In this document: positions 27,721 through 37,282 of the stretch, in pieces
Layout of the letters: every line of letters starts with the position of its first letter
How positions within the stretch are numbered: position 1 is the stretch's first letter
NCBI RefSeq assembly: GCF_001870675.1
Contig: NZ_MEHT01000009.1
Coordinates: forward strand, 62,001 to 126,000
Source: Roseinatronobacter thiooxidans
Lineage (GTDB): Bacteria; Pseudomonadota; Alphaproteobacteria; Rhodobacterales; Rhodobacteraceae
Direction: 5' to 3'
Length of the DNA: 64,000 nucleotides
Notes under the pieces: generated by a model
Told to the model about the DNA's origin: nothing
Seen by the model: the letters and a program-made list of their open reading frames with translations, nothing else
Database searches by the model: none
Position numbers and translations under genes: made by a program

Positions 27721-27797
27721 TGGTGACCCCGACAGGATTCGAACCTGTAACCTGCCCCTTAGGAGGGGGCTGCTCTATCCAGTTGAGCCACGGGGCC
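27721..27797 (-). tRNA. tRNA-Arg (anticodon CCU)
   Basis: A complete 77-nt cloverleaf on the minus strand. The acceptor GGCCCCG pairs with CGGGGTC, followed by discriminator A and an encoded CCA. The anticodon stem GCCCC / GGGGC closes the loop CTCCTAA, giving anticodon CCT (reads AGG). The T arm carries GGTTCGAATCC. No integrase or att-like duplication is seen next to it. Confidence 0.96.
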
Positions 27798-27930
27798 GCC
27801 TTGCGCCAAGCCTTTATCGTCTTTCAGCGGGGCTGTCACCCTTGGTTTGTGATGCAAGAAATCAAGTGCTTGGCCCGTGACAGATGTGGCGCTAACATAG
27901 GGCATTCATAGCCAGACAGGAATTCAGTTC

Positions 27931-28959
27931 GTGCCCCCTTATCTTCCCCCAGAAGCGCAACGCCCCCTGACCTTGCGCGACGTGTCCGAAGCCAGTGGTG
28001 TCAGTGAAATGACCGTCAGCAGGGTCTTGCGGAACCGCGCAGATGTGTCTGTATCGACACGCGAAAAAGTGCTCGCCGCAGCCAAGCAGCTGGGCTATGT
28101 GCCCAACAAGATCGCAGGTGCCTTGGCCAGCCAGCGGGTCAATCTGGTGGGGGTGGTGATCCCATCGCTGTCAAACATGGTCTTTCCCGAAGTATTGGGC
28201 GGTGTCTCGGCCGCGCTGGAGGATTCGGGTTTGCAGCCGGTCTTTGGTGCGACCGACTACAAGGCCGAGCGCGAAGAGAATGTCATTTATGAAATGCTGT
28301 CATGGCGGCCCTCGGGCATGATCGTGGCAGGACTGGAACACACCGAGGCGGCGCGCGCGATGCTGGCAAATTCCGGCATTCCGATTGTCGAGATCATGGA
28401 TATCGATGGCGAGCCGGTTGATTCGATGGTGGGGATTTCGCACCGGCGGGCGGGCCGGGAAATGGCGCAGACCATCCTTGCCGCGGGTTACAAGAAAATC
28501 GGGTTTCTTGGCTCAAAAATGCCCGATGACCACCGCGCGCGCAAGCGGCTGGAAGGGTTCACCGAAGCCCTGAAAGAGGCAGGACAGGATCTTGCAGAAG
28601 TGGAACATTACGCGGGCGGCTCCTCCATGGCGAAGGGCCGAGAGATGACCGAATCGATCCTGACGCGGCGGCCCGATCTGGATTTTCTATATTATTCCAA
28701 TGACATGATCGGGGCAGGCGGGTTGCTGTATTGTCTGGATAAAGGCTTGGATGTGCCGGGGCAGATCGGGCTTGCGGGCTTCAACGGGCTGGAATTGCTG
28801 GACGGGTTGCGCCTGCGCCTGGCAACAACCGATGCCTGCCGGCGCGAAATCGGTCTGCGCGCCGCCGAGATTGTGGCGGGCAAGAATGATGACGGCATTA
28901 TCGGCGGAAAACGCATCGAATTGTCGCCCATTGTCAACCGTGGCGATACGATCCGCTAG
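27931..28959 (+). CDS. LacI-family transcriptional regulator
   Basis: 342 residues from a GTG. An N-terminal LacI helix-turn-helix (TLRDVSEASGVSEMTVSRVL, about 14-33) is followed by the hinge helix (GYVPNKIAGALASQRV) and a periplasmic-binding-protein-like effector domain (LVGVVIPSLSNMVFPEVLGG onward). It resembles GntR-type gluconate repressors, but no sugar-uptake or catabolic gene lies next to it: tRNA-Arg and ppk2 are on one side and valS on the other. The effector is therefore unknown. Confidence 0.88.
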   Translation: MPPYLPPEAQRPLTLRDVSEASGVSEMTVSRVLRNRADVSVSTREKVLAAAKQLGYVPNKIAGALASQRVNLVGVVIPSLSNMVFPEVLGGVSAALEDSGLQPVFGATDYKAEREENVIYEMLSWRPSGMIVAGLEHTEAARAMLANSGIPIVEIMDIDGEPVDSMVGISHRRAGREMAQTILAAGYKKIGFLGSKMPDDHRARKRLEGFTEALKEAGQDLAEVEHYAGGSSMAKGREMTESILTRRPDLDFLYYSNDMIGAGGLLYCLDKGLDVPGQIGLAGFNGLELLDGLRLRLATTDACRREIGLRAAEIVAGKNDDGIIGGKRIELSPIVNRGDTIR

Positions 28960-29083
28960 CGCTGCCCGTCGCGCCTGATCGGCCCCATTCTGTGCCAAGC
29001 GCGCCAGCCCGACCAAGGGCTTTCCCTTGCTGCGCCATGGCGTTACATACAGGCGAACGCTTGGGATGAATGGGGCCGGACAG

Positions 29084-32026
29084 ATGGCGATGGACAAGAA
29101 TTTTGACGCGACAACCGCCGAGGCGCGCATTGTCGCCCTGTGGGACCGCGAAGGCGCATTTGCAGCAGGTGCGAACAAGCGCCGCGATGATGCCTTCAGC
29201 ATCATGATCCCGCCGCCCAATGTGACCGGCAGCCTGCATATGGGCCATGCTTTCAACAACACGTTGCAAGATATTCTTGTGCGCTGGCACCGGATGCGGG
29301 GCTTCGACACGCTCTGGCAACCCGGGCAGGACCATGCAGGCATTGCCACGCAGATGGTGGTCGAACGCGAATTGGCCAAAGAGGGCAAAAAGCGTACCGA
29401 TTTCACCCGCGAGGCGTTTCTTGCCAAAGTCTGGGAGTGGAAGGCGCAATCCGGCGGCACCATCATCGGGCAGTTGCAGCGCTTGGGCTGTTCTCTGGAC
29501 TGGTCGCGCAATGCCTTTACCATGTCGGGCGCGCCCGGTGCCCCTTCGGGGGAAGAAGGGAATTTCCACGATGCGGTGATCAAGGTCTTTGTTGATATGT
29601 ATAACAAGGGTCTGATTTATCGTGGTAAACGACTGGTCAACTGGGACCCTCATTTTGAAACTGCGATCTCTGATCTGGAAGTCGAGAATATCGAGACGGA
29701 CGGGCATATGTGGCATTTCAAATACCCGCTGGCAGGTGGCGCCACCTACCGCTACATCGAGAAAGACAAGGAAGGCGCTGTAATCGTTGATGAAATGCGC
29801 GATTACATTTCCATCGCCACGACACGGCCAGAAACCATGCTGGGCGATGGCGCAGTGGCGGTTCATCCATCGGATGAACGCTATGCGCCAATCGTCGGCA
29901 AACTATGTGAAATCCCTGTTGGGCCGAAAGAACACCGCCGGTTAATCCCGATCATCACCGATGAATACCCCGACCCCTTGTTCGGCTCTGGTGCCGTGAA
30001 GATCACGGGCGCGCATGATGCCAATGACTATGGCGTGGCAAAACGCAGCGGAATTCCGATGTACCGGCTGATGGACACGCGCGCACAGATGCGCGCCGAT
30101 GGTGCCGCTTACGCCGAGGCTGCCGCGATTGCGGGGGCTGTGGCGCGCGGCGAGCGGACATTGTCCGAGGCAGAGGCCGATGCGCTGAACCTTGTCCCCG
30201 ACCATCTGCGCGGGCTGGACCGCTATGCCGCGCGCAAGGCGGTGATTGACGAGATCACTGCCGAAGGGCTGGCGGTGATGACTGTTGCCTCTGACCCGCG
30301 CCTTGGCGCGGCGGCTGTGAAACCCGCCCCGGCCACCGCGCCGGGGCCTCTCGGCCAAGAGGTCCCGGATCAGGTCCGGGACGCGCCTGTGCCTTTGGTC
30401 GAGGAAAAGAAGATCATGCAACCCTTTGGCGACAGATCAAAAGTTGTGATCGAGCCGATGCTGACCGACCAGTGGTTTGTCGATGCGGAGAAAGTCGTGG
30501 GGCCAGCGCTGGACGCCGTGCGTTCGGGTCGTGTGAAGATCATGCCGGAATCGGGCGAAAAGACCTATTACCACTGGCTGGAGAATATCGAGCCTTGGTG
30601 CATCTCGCGCCAGCTCTGGTGGGGGCATCAGATTCCGGTTTGGTATGACGAAGACGGAAAAATGTACTGCGCTCCGACTGAAACTGAAGCGCAAGACATG
30701 GCGCTGGGTAAAAGATTGACGCGCGACCCCGACGTTCTCGACACATGGTTCTCCTCTGGTCTCTGGCCTATTGGTACGCTGGGATGGCCGGAGCAGACGG
30801 ATGAGCTGCAAAAGTATTTCCCGACCAGCGTGTTGGTCACCGGACAGGACATCCTGTTCTTCTGGGTCGCGCGCATGATGATGATGCAGCTGGCGGTGGT
30901 GGATCAAATCCCGTTCCACCATGTCTATCTGCATGGGCTGGTGCGCGATGCCAAGGGCAAGAAGATGTCCAAATCCTTGGGCAATGTCGTCGATCCTTTG
31001 GAAATCATTGACGAATATGGCGCGGATGCGTTGCGTTTCACCAACGCGGCGATGGCCAGCCTTGGAGGTGTTCTGAAACTCGACACGCAACGCATTGCGG
31101 GGTACCGGAATTTCACCACGAAACTGTGGAATGCCTGCCGCTTTGCCGAGATGAACGGGGTTTGGGAGGGGCATGCCACCCAAAGCGCGCCGCCCGCCGC
31201 GCAAGCGACTGTGAACCGCTGGATCATCGCGGAAACCGCGCGGGTGCGCGAAACCGTTGATGCGGCACTTGCCGAATATCGGTTTAACGACGCTGCCCAA
31301 GCGCTGTATGCCTTTGTCTGGGGCAAAGTGTGTGATTGGTATGTGGAATTTGCCAAGCCCCTGTTCGATGGCGAAGACGCCGCCGAGACACGCGCGACAA
31401 TGGCATGGGTGCTGGACCAGTGCATGGTCCTTTTGCACCCGATGATGCCGTTTATCACGGAAGAACTCTGGGGGCTGACAGGCCAGCGCGACAAGCTGTG
31501 TGCCCATGCCGACTGGCCCGAATACGGGGCCGAGCTGGTCGATGCCGAGGCCATGCGCGAAATGCGCTGGGTGATCGGGTTGATCGAGGGGGTACGCTCT
31601 GCGCGCGCGCAATTGCGGGTGCCGGTGGGGTTGAAGCTGAACATGGTGCAGCTTGATCTGGACATGCAGGGCCGTGCGGCATTGTCGCGCAACATGGCGC
31701 TGGTGACAAAGCTTGCGCGAATCGCATCACTGGAGGAAGTCGGGAGCCTGCCCAAAGGCTCGATCACTGTGACGGTCGAAGGGGGCACGTTTGGCCTGCC
31801 GCTGGAAGGGGTGATCGACATCGCCGCCGAGCGCGACCGGCTGGAGAAGACCTGCGCCAAGGCTGAAAAGGAACTGGGCGGAATTGAGGGGCGCTTGCGC
31901 AACCCGAAATTCGTGGCCAGCGCGCCTGATGAGGTTGTGGACGAGGCGCGCGCGCGCGTGCTTGTTCTGACGGAAGAAATGGCGCGCTTGCGCGCGGCCA
32001 TCACGCAACTGGACAGCGTGGCGTAA
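29084..32026 (+). CDS. valS: Valyl-tRNA synthetase (with in-frame palindromic insertion)
   Basis: 980 residues. Class I synthetase with the HIGH-equivalent HMGH (in [14 protein letters not shown], near residue 50), the CP1 editing domain (about 200-400), KMSKS at 627-631 and a C-terminal coiled coil (about 900-975) that contacts tRNA. The chosen ATG gives a start at [20 protein letters not shown]. Residues about 414-434 are a Pro/Ala-rich insertion encoded by a DNA element with three consecutive hairpins. It lies between the editing domain and the [20 protein letters not shown] segment, presumably on the protein surface. Confidence 0.96.
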   Translation: MAMDKNFDATTAEARIVALWDREGAFAAGANKRRDDAFSIMIPPPNVTGSLHMGHAFNNTLQDILVRWHRMRGFDTLWQPGQDHAGIATQMVVERELAKEGKKRTDFTREAFLAKVWEWKAQSGGTIIGQLQRLGCSLDWSRNAFTMSGAPGAPSGEEGNFHDAVIKVFVDMYNKGLIYRGKRLVNWDPHFETAISDLEVENIETDGHMWHFKYPLAGGATYRYIEKDKEGAVIVDEMRDYISIATTRPETMLGDGAVAVHPSDERYAPIVGKLCEIPVGPKEHRRLIPIITDEYPDPLFGSGAVKITGAHDANDYGVAKRSGIPMYRLMDTRAQMRADGAAYAEAAAIAGAVARGERTLSEAEADALNLVPDHLRGLDRYAARKAVIDEITAEGLAVMTVASDPRLGAAAVKPAPATAPGPLGQEVPDQVRDAPVPLVEEKKIMQPFGDRSKVVIEPMLTDQWFVDAEKVVGPALDAVRSGRVKIMPESGEKTYYHWLENIEPWCISRQLWWGHQIPVWYDEDGKMYCAPTETEAQDMALGKRLTRDPDVLDTWFSSGLWPIGTLGWPEQTDELQKYFPTSVLVTGQDILFFWVARMMMMQLAVVDQIPFHHVYLHGLVRDAKGKKMSKSLGNVVDPLEIIDEYGADALRFTNAAMASLGGVLKLDTQRIAGYRNFTTKLWNACRFAEMNGVWEGHATQSAPPAAQATVNRWIIAETARVRETVDAALAEYRFNDAAQALYAFVWGKVCDWYVEFAKPLFDGEDAAETRATMAWVLDQCMVLLHPMMPFITEELWGLTGQRDKLCAHADWPEYGAELVDAEAMREMRWVIGLIEGVRSARAQLRVPVGLKLNMVQLDLDMQGRAALSRNMALVTKLARIASLEEVGSLPKGSITVTVEGGTFGLPLEGVIDIAAERDRLEKTCAKAEKELGGIEGRLRNPKFVASAPDEVVDEARARVLVLTEEMARLRAAITQLDSVA
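30327..30382 (+). repeat. Three-hairpin palindromic element inside valS
   Basis: Three adjacent inverted repeats: CCCCGGC / GCCGGGG (30327-30346), CCTCT / AGAGG (30347-30362) and GTCCCGGA / TCCGGGAC (30362-30382). Together they read through in frame as a Pro/Ala/Val-rich linker in ValS. The dense dyads contrast with the flanking coding DNA, which suggests an inserted palindromic element. Confidence 0.7.
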
Positions 32027-32036
32027 CGGGGCCAGA

Positions 32037-32056
32037 GGGGGGCGGGCTTGCCCCCC
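32037..32056 (+). terminator. Hairpin after valS
   Basis: GGGGGGC / GCCCCCC with a six-base loop, 10 bases after the stop. The region continues GC-rich to the convergent MarR-type gene; no T-run. Confidence 0.6.
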
Positions 32057-32106
32057 ATCGAGGGGGGACGCGCCCGCGTCGGGCCAAGCGGCCCTCCTGC
32101 CTCAGC

Positions 32107-32715
32107 TTAACTGTCGGGTTGGGTTGTCAGGCGGGCGGGCTGGAAATCTACGCAGATGGCGCGCATGTCCGGCAAGGTCAGCATGCTTTGGGTGCAATGG
32201 CAGTAGCTGGCATTGCCTTCCATCTCGCAATGGGTGCAGTCCGAACAGGTGCCAAAGACAGGCGCATCTCTGGCCTGCGCCAGATCTGAAATCGCCTGAC
32301 CCAAGGCCTGCGCCAGCATATCCTGAGAGGTTTGCGGCAATTGCGACAGCACATGGCGCAGATCGCGCAACGGGTCATGTTGCAGCAGATCATGCCCTGC
32401 CTGCGTCACATCCAGCACCGTGCTGCGCCCGTCTGACTGGTGCGTGCGGCGCGACAACAGCCCCATCGTGACCAGCGATTTCACAGTTTGCGAGGCGGTT
32501 CCTCGCGTGGTCGCATGAAATTGCGAAAATCCCGAAGGAGTGCGCGAAAAGCGGTTGGCATGGGCGAAATAGCGCAAGGCGGTCCATTGCGCGGCGGTCA
32601 GGGCAGGGTGCGCGCCCGGTTTCTCGGCGCAATGCCCTTGGGACTGGCCCAATCGGGCCAGATACACAATCAGATCTGCAAGATCACCGCGAGGGTTTGA
32701 GCCATCCTTGTTCAT
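32107..32715 (-). CDS. MarR-type winged-helix regulator with C-terminal cysteine cluster
   Basis: 202 residues. Residues about 35-115 form a MarR winged helix (PALTAAQWTALRYFAHAN, TTRGTASQTVKSLVTMG, LLSRRTHQSDGRSTVLDVTQ). The C-terminus adds six cysteines: 157, 160, 163, 172, 174 and 188, spaced C-x2-C-x2-C-x8-C-x-C-x13-C, which could hold a metal ion or an iron-sulfur cluster. The start is the ATG after a long open extension that overlaps the divergent rpoH promoter. The two starts are 96 bp apart, so it may control rpoH and itself. Confidence 0.85.
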   Translation of the reverse strand: MNKDGSNPRGDLADLIVYLARLGQSQGHCAEKPGAHPALTAAQWTALRYFAHANRFSRTPSGFSQFHATTRGTASQTVKSLVTMGLLSRRTHQSDGRSTVLDVTQAGHDLLQHDPLRDLRHVLSQLPQTSQDMLAQALGQAISDLAQARDAPVFGTCSDCTHCEMEGNASYCHCTQSMLTLPDMRAICVDFQPARLTTQPDS

Positions 32716-32743
32716 ACACCCCAGATAATCCTGCCACAGCGCG

Positions 32744-32773
32744 TTGACAAGCTTTGCTGCGAAATGATAGCGT
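32744..32773 (+). promoter_or_regulatory. Candidate housekeeping-type promoter of rpoH
   Basis: TTGACA (32744-32749), then 18 bases, then TAGCGT. A perfect -35 with a weak -10 about 40 bases upstream of the rpoH start. I do not see the TGATCC-type -35 of RpoE-dependent rpoH2 promoters of Rhodobacter. Confidence 0.4.
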
Positions 32774-32811
32774 AACGAAACTATATCGAGTCGAAACAAA
32801 AGGCACATCCC

Positions 32812-33666
32812 ATGCACCCTCGTGACCCAAGCACCAGCCGGTTTATCCGTGATGCCATGGCCAGCGAAATGCTGGATGCGCCAACCGAACATGCGCTGGC
32901 GATTGCGTGGCGCGACAAACGCGACGAGGCCGCGTTGCACCGGCTGATCACGGCCTATGCGCGGCTCGCCATTTCGGTTGCGACACGGTTTCGCCGCTAT
33001 GGTATGCCGCTGGACGATCTGATCCAGCAGGGCAATCTGGGCCTGATGCGCGCGGCCGAGAAATACGACCCCGAGAATGGCGCGCGGTTTTCCACCTATG
33101 CGGCGTGGTGGATACGCGCTTCAATGCAGGAATATGTCATGCGCAACTGGTCAGTTGTGCGCACGGCCACCAATGCATCGCAGAAAAAGCTGTTCTTTCA
33201 TCTGCGCAAAACCTTGGTGAAGCTTGATGATGGCGAAATCCGGCGCGAGAATCTGAGCCAGTCTGTCGCGCGCGAATTGGATGTGCCCGAAGAGCAGGTT
33301 GAGATCATGCTTGGGCGCATGTCGGGGCAGGATTTGTCGCTGAACACCCCTCAATCGGATGGCGAGGACGGGCGCGACTGGCAGGACGCGATCGAGGATA
33401 CCAGCGTTCAGACAGAGGCCCGCGTTCTGGGCGATATGGAAGCGCAGCGCCGGCGCAAGCTGCTGTATTCGGCCGTGCAGGAATTGCCAGAGCGCGAGCG
33501 CAGGATCATCACCGAGCGCCATTTGCATGACAGCCCGCGCACCTTGTCCGAAATCGGGGTGGAGCTTGGCATCTCGAAAGAGCGGGTGCGCCAGTTGGAA
33601 GAACGCGCCATGTCGCGCATCACCACCGCTGTGCGGCAAGCCGCGCATGTGGCAATTCCGGCTTGA
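32812..33666 (+). CDS. rpoH: RNA polymerase sigma factor of the RpoH (sigma-32) family
   Basis: 284 residues. Region 2 is DDLIQQGNLGLMRAAEKYDP with FSTYAAWWIRASMQEYVM. The RpoH box QKKLFFHLRKT lies near residues 123-133. Region 4 has LSEIGVELGISKERVRQLEERA. Rhodobacteraceae usually carry two RpoH paralogues; the divergence of the RpoH box from the RpoHI form suggests the RpoHII type, which serves oxidative and singlet-oxygen stress. That subtype call is inference. Faces the Cys-rich MarR gene. Confidence 0.9.
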   Translation: MHPRDPSTSRFIRDAMASEMLDAPTEHALAIAWRDKRDEAALHRLITAYARLAISVATRFRRYGMPLDDLIQQGNLGLMRAAEKYDPENGARFSTYAAWWIRASMQEYVMRNWSVVRTATNASQKKLFFHLRKTLVKLDDGEIRRENLSQSVARELDVPEEQVEIMLGRMSGQDLSLNTPQSDGEDGRDWQDAIEDTSVQTEARVLGDMEAQRRRKLLYSAVQELPERERRIITERHLHDSPRTLSEIGVELGISKERVRQLEERAMSRITTAVRQAAHVAIPA

Positions 33667-33681
33667 ACCGCAGCGCATGAT

Positions 33682-34122
33682 ATGCGACCGCCTGCAGCAG
33701 GGTTTACACAGGCGGTTTACGTGGCAGCGAAAAGACCAAGCAATCGAACCATCGGCTATGCGGTTTCAGCTGGTCTGGCGCTGATTATCACAGCGGCCTT
33801 GCTTGCGCCTATGTCCGGGGTGTCTGGCCCCAAAGTTACAGGGCTGGACAAGATCATCCATTTTTTCCTGTTTTTTATTCTTGTTTTACCCGCCCTTATG
33901 GTTGCGCCGCGCATCTGGGTCTGGGTCGTGCCGGTTGCCATCGTCTATGGGGGCCTTATCGAGATCATCCAGCCCTATTTCGGACGCGGGATGGAGTTTG
34001 GGGATTTCATCGCCAATACTTTGGGGGTTCTGGCGGCAGTTCCTGTGTCGCGCTGGCTGCATGCGCGCGTGTCAAAGGGGCGGCAACTGGCCAAGAATAA
34101 ACGGGCCGAATGCAATTACTGA
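33682..34122 (+). CDS. VanZ-like membrane protein
   Basis: 146 residues with four membrane helices (about 24-43, 52-70, 76-95, 105-122). GLDKIIHFFLFFILVLP and VYGGLIEIIQPYFGRGMEFGDFIANTLGV are VanZ-family hallmarks, including the paired acidic and Asn/Gly residues. A GTG 13 codons later is an alternative start. Function unknown outside the vancomycin/teicoplanin context. Only 15 bp follow the rpoH stop. The 3' end overlaps the convergent DUF2125 gene by 51 bases. Confidence 0.82.
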   Translation: MRPPAAGFTQAVYVAAKRPSNRTIGYAVSAGLALIITAALLAPMSGVSGPKVTGLDKIIHFFLFFILVLPALMVAPRIWVWVVPVAIVYGGLIEIIQPYFGRGMEFGDFIANTLGVLAAVPVSRWLHARVSKGRQLAKNKRAECNY

Positions 34123-35022
34123 CCCTGTCACGTTGAACACCAACTCGATTGCGGTGCCCCCCGGTTCGGCCTGAGAGCCAAGAAAAAACCCGGCCATCAT
34201 CGCGGCATCTGGGTCCAGCGCGCCTGACTGAACCAGCATCGCATGCAACACGCGCCAATCTTGCAGCCCAAGCGAGAGGGTGCCATCCAACCCGCCGGAT
34301 TCGGCGCGCTGAAGCTGGCCATGGCCCGAGACTGTAAGCGCACCCCAGTCAAGCTGCATGTCGTGGATCGTGATCTGGCGCAGCTGTGCTGTGGGCCTGT
34401 TCAGCGCAAGCGGGCCGTCAAACACAAGATCAGCATACAGCGCGCTATGGGTGATCTGTTCGGGGTGGCTGTCCATCGGGTCCAGTATGCGGCGCAGCTC
34501 GGGCGCCAGATGCAGCCCTTGGGCCGACAGGTCCAGACGGTAGCTCTCGGCCTCAGTGCTTTGCAGCGTTGCGTTCAAGCTACTTATTTCGCGCAGAAAA
34601 AATCCGGGGGTGGCCGTGGCCGAACTAACCGAAAACGCAGCCATGCTGACGCGCAGAAGATGATCGACAACAAGCTCTGTCTGCATTCCCTCTTGGGTCA
34701 GATCGATGTGAGTGCCCAGATAGCTCAGCCTGTGCTGGGGCGACACTGTCGCTTGTATCCGGTTGGGCAGATAACTGGCCGCCTCTAGCGTGATGCGGGG
34801 AACCTGCCAGCCAATCGCCAGATCGCGGCTTTGCACATGCAGGTTTTCCAATTCGGTGCGAAAGGCGAGGGGAAACCCGTGCACATGGCCCTGCTGTGCC
34901 GCGATGCGGGGCGATTGCGCAAGCATGTCGGGGCCATATCTGGTGATCAGATGCGCGGATATGGCCCAATAGCCCGCGAAAATTGCGCTGCCAAGAATAC
35001 AGAGTTTCAGGATCAGACGCAT
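34072..35022 (-). CDS. DUF2125-domain protein, membrane-anchored
   Basis: 316 residues. An N-terminal hydrophobic anchor or signal (about 5-27) is followed by a long beta-rich region (PRIAAQQGHVHGFPLAFRTEL, ITLEAASYLPNRIQATV, DLSAQGLHL, LDWGALTVSGHGQLQ) characteristic of DUF2125, a periplasmic family restricted to alphaproteobacteria. Role unknown; the repeated strands recall AsmA-like envelope proteins. Divergent from the ChaC-like gene. Confidence 0.85.
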   Translation of the reverse strand: MRLILKLCILGSAIFAGYWAISAHLITRYGPDMLAQSPRIAAQQGHVHGFPLAFRTELENLHVQSRDLAIGWQVPRITLEAASYLPNRIQATVSPQHRLSYLGTHIDLTQEGMQTELVVDHLLRVSMAAFSVSSATATPGFFLREISSLNATLQSTEAESYRLDLSAQGLHLAPELRRILDPMDSHPEQITHSALYADLVFDGPLALNRPTAQLRQITIHDMQLDWGALTVSGHGQLQRAESGGLDGTLSLGLQDWRVLHAMLVQSGALDPDAAMMAGFFLGSQAEPGGTAIELVFNVTGSVIAFGPFILGQLPPL

Positions 35023-35090
35023 GCACAGGCCCTCTCTTTCGCATTTTCAGATTTCCGTTTACATCGGAACCCGAAGGAAGGGCCAGTCAC

Positions 35091-35645
35091 ATGCATGCGC
35101 ATCAGTCAATTTGGGTTTTCGGATACGGGTCTTTGATATGGGAGCCGGGCTTTGCCTTTGCCTCGCGCCAGATCGCGCGGCTGGACGGGTATAAGCGCAG
35201 CTTTTGCATGCGGTCCATCCACCATCGTGGCACAGTCGCACAGCCGGGCTTGGTGCTGGCGCTGGATGAGGGGCAGGGCGCATGCGAGGGCGTGGCCTTT
35301 GAAATTCCGGCACGGATCGCGGAAGAAAGCCTGGAGTATTTGCGCGCGCGCGAATTGATCTCGGCGGCGTATCTGGAAGCCTGCGCGCCAGTGCATCTGC
35401 GCGACGGGCGGCAGGTACAGGCGGTAACCTATGTGATCGACCGCGCACATGATCAATATTGCGCAGGGCTGTCACTGGAAGATCAGGCGCAGATCATTGC
35501 TGGTGCTGTGGGCGGGCGTGGCCCAAATAGCGAATATCTGTTCAACACTGCCGCGCATCTGGCAGAGCTTGGGCTGCGTGATGAACAACTGGACTGGCTG
35601 GCGGCGCGGGTGCGGGCGTTGCGGGGGCAATTTCCTGCGCGCTGA
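35091..35645 (+). CDS. ChaC-like gamma-glutamylcyclotransferase
   Basis: 184 residues. The substrate-cage motif VFGYGSLIWEPGF is at about 9-21; the catalytic Glu is expected in the region around EIPARIAEESLEYLRARE. The family cleaves glutathione to 5-oxoproline and Cys-Gly in the cytosol. The ATG was chosen where homology starts; the open frame upstream crosses the promoter region of DUF2125. The gene is followed by a 440-bp non-coding stretch. Confidence 0.9.
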   Translation: MHAHQSIWVFGYGSLIWEPGFAFASRQIARLDGYKRSFCMRSIHHRGTVAQPGLVLALDEGQGACEGVAFEIPARIAEESLEYLRARELISAAYLEACAPVHLRDGRQVQAVTYVIDRAHDQYCAGLSLEDQAQIIAGAVGGRGPNSEYLFNTAAHLAELGLRDEQLDWLAARVRALRGQFPAR

Positions 35646-35735
35646 GTCTGGTGAATGGACCCTCGCCAACTGTCAGGCGGCGCGTGGTAGGTGTGGCGGC
35701 TGTGCGGGACATGTCAGCAGTTCGCGCGGAGTCGA

Positions 35736-35807
35736 GGCGCGTAGCGCCGCCGCGCATCGCCGGGCCGTCCCCCGGCACGGCGATTTGGCTTGGCTAGGCG
35801 CAAAGCC
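35736..35807 (+). repeat. GC-rich multi-hairpin intergenic element
   Basis: The 442-bp gap between the ChaC-like gene and the thiolase gene holds no convincing ORF. It contains GGCGC-GTA-GCGCC, then a nested dyad ATCGCCG / CGGCGAT (with GCCGGG / CCCGGC as an alternative pairing), then GGCTT / AAGCC. The dense dyads suggest a dispersed intergenic element; no second copy is in the window. The rest of the gap, 35810-36080, shows nothing I can name. Confidence 0.45.
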
Positions 35808-36087
35808 TTGATCTTACGCGGATTTGGCCAGCATAAAGCACAGTAGCAGAGGGCGCGGATCGCCGCACCACGGCCCGACGCTGCGCGGCTTGGGTCACCT
35901 TTCCAATGTCCCGCAAGCCCTCCTAACTGTCATTCACCTGCTCCGATTTACGAGCCTCCTTCAATGTCTGACAGGGTGTTTGCGTTGGGTCCGGCATTGC
36001 CGCTGGTACACATTGGCAACGCAGTGTTTCGCTGGTCAGGCAAGGGGGCCTGTATTATGGTTGGCCGAAAGTATCAGGGGGGAAGTT

Positions 36088-37263
36088 ATGGACGATATCG
36101 TAATCTTGGGCGGCACACGCACGGCGATTGGCAGTTTCGGCGGCGGGCTTGCATCTGTGCCGCCGATTGATCTGGCGCAGATTGTCGCGCGCGACGCCAT
36201 GGCGCGCGCGGGCGTAGAGGCAGGCCAGATTGGCCATGTGGTTTTTGGCACTGTTATCGCAACAGACCCGGCCGACATGTATCTGTCCCGCCGCGCCGCG
36301 ATGGGGGCAGGGGTGCCCGACAGCGTGCCCGCCATGAATGTGAACCGGCTGTGCGGCTCTGGTGTGCAGGCCATCGTTTCTGGCGTGCAGGCGTTGGCGC
36401 TGGGGGATGCAGATTTTGCGCTGGTCGGCGGGGCCGAGAGCATGAGCCGCGCCCCCCATATCCTTCAAGCCGCGCGCTTTGGCACCAAGATGGGCGACAC
36501 GCGCGCGGTTGACATGATGGTGGGCGCGCTGACCTGTCCATTTGGCACGGGCCATATGGGTGTCACGGCGGAAAATGTCGCCCGAGAGCATGACATCACG
36601 CGCGCGGCGCAAGATGCCTTTGCGCTGGAAAGCCAGACCCGCGCCGCGAAGGCCATTGCCGAGGGGCGCTTCAAAGACCAGATCACCCCCGTCACCCTGA
36701 AAACCCGCAAAGGCGAGGTGGTGTTTGACACGGATGAGCACCCCAAACCCACCACGCTGGACGCGCTGGCCGGTCTGCGCCCTGCATTTGAAAAGGGTGG
36801 CAGCGTGACCGCAGGCAATGCCAGCGGAATCAATGATGGCGCGGCGGCGCTGGTGCTGGCGCGCGCGGATGCGGCGGAAAAAGCGGGGCTGAAACCCCTT
36901 GCGCGCATCATAGGCTATGCCCATGCAGGTGTGCGGCCAGAGGTGATGGGCATTGGCCCTGTGCCTGCCGTGCAAGCACTCTGCGCGCGCACTGGCCTGA
37001 CAGTTGACGATTTCGACGTGATCGAATCGAACGAGGCATTTGCCGCGCAAGCGCTTGCGGTCAGTGCCGCCCTTGGGCTGGACGCAAGCCGCGTCAACCC
37101 GAACGGGGGCGCTATTGCGCTGGGGCATCCGGTGGGGGCAACCGGCGCGATCATCACCATCAAGGCGCTGCATGAACTGGCCCGCACAGGGGGCAGACGC
37201 GCGCTGGTCACCATGTGCATCGGCGGCGGGCAGGGCATTGCGCTGGCGTTGGAGCGGGTCTGA
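36088..37263 (+). CDS. Acetyl-CoA acetyltransferase (thiolase family)
   Basis: 391 residues. The acylated Cys89 is in [13 protein letters not shown]. The late motifs [27 protein letters not shown] and [10 protein letters not shown] supply the catalytic His and second Cys. It condenses two acetyl-CoA to acetoacetyl-CoA, or runs in the degradative direction. It could feed polyhydroxybutyrate synthesis, but no phaB or phaC is adjacent, so chain-length preference and pathway are open. The start at [15 protein letters not shown] follows GGGGGAAG; a long upstream in-frame extension is non-coding. Confidence 0.92.
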   Translation: MDDIVILGGTRTAIGSFGGGLASVPPIDLAQIVARDAMARAGVEAGQIGHVVFGTVIATDPADMYLSRRAAMGAGVPDSVPAMNVNRLCGSGVQAIVSGVQALALGDADFALVGGAESMSRAPHILQAARFGTKMGDTRAVDMMVGALTCPFGTGHMGVTAENVAREHDITRAAQDAFALESQTRAAKAIAEGRFKDQITPVTLKTRKGEVVFDTDEHPKPTTLDALAGLRPAFEKGGSVTAGNASGINDGAAALVLARADAAEKAGLKPLARIIGYAHAGVRPEVMGIGPVPAVQALCARTGLTVDDFDVIESNEAFAAQALAVSAALGLDASRVNPNGGAIALGHPVGATGAIITIKALHELARTGGRRALVTMCIGGGQGIALALERV

Positions 37264-37282
37264 CCGCTGGGCAAAAGCGCAG

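Noticed and set aside
27721-27797. tRNA-Arg as an integration site for a genomic island
   Set aside because: No integrase, direct repeat of the tRNA 3' end or atypical gene block lies on either side.
30437-32058. Two overlapping minus-strand frames of 391 and 377 codons opposite valS
   Set aside because: Mutually overlapping and both antisense to valS; neither shows a motif.
35824-36087. N-terminal extension of the thiolase by 88 codons
   Set aside because: Thiolase homology starts exactly at the internal ATG that has a ribosome site; the extension is intergenic DNA with hairpins upstream.
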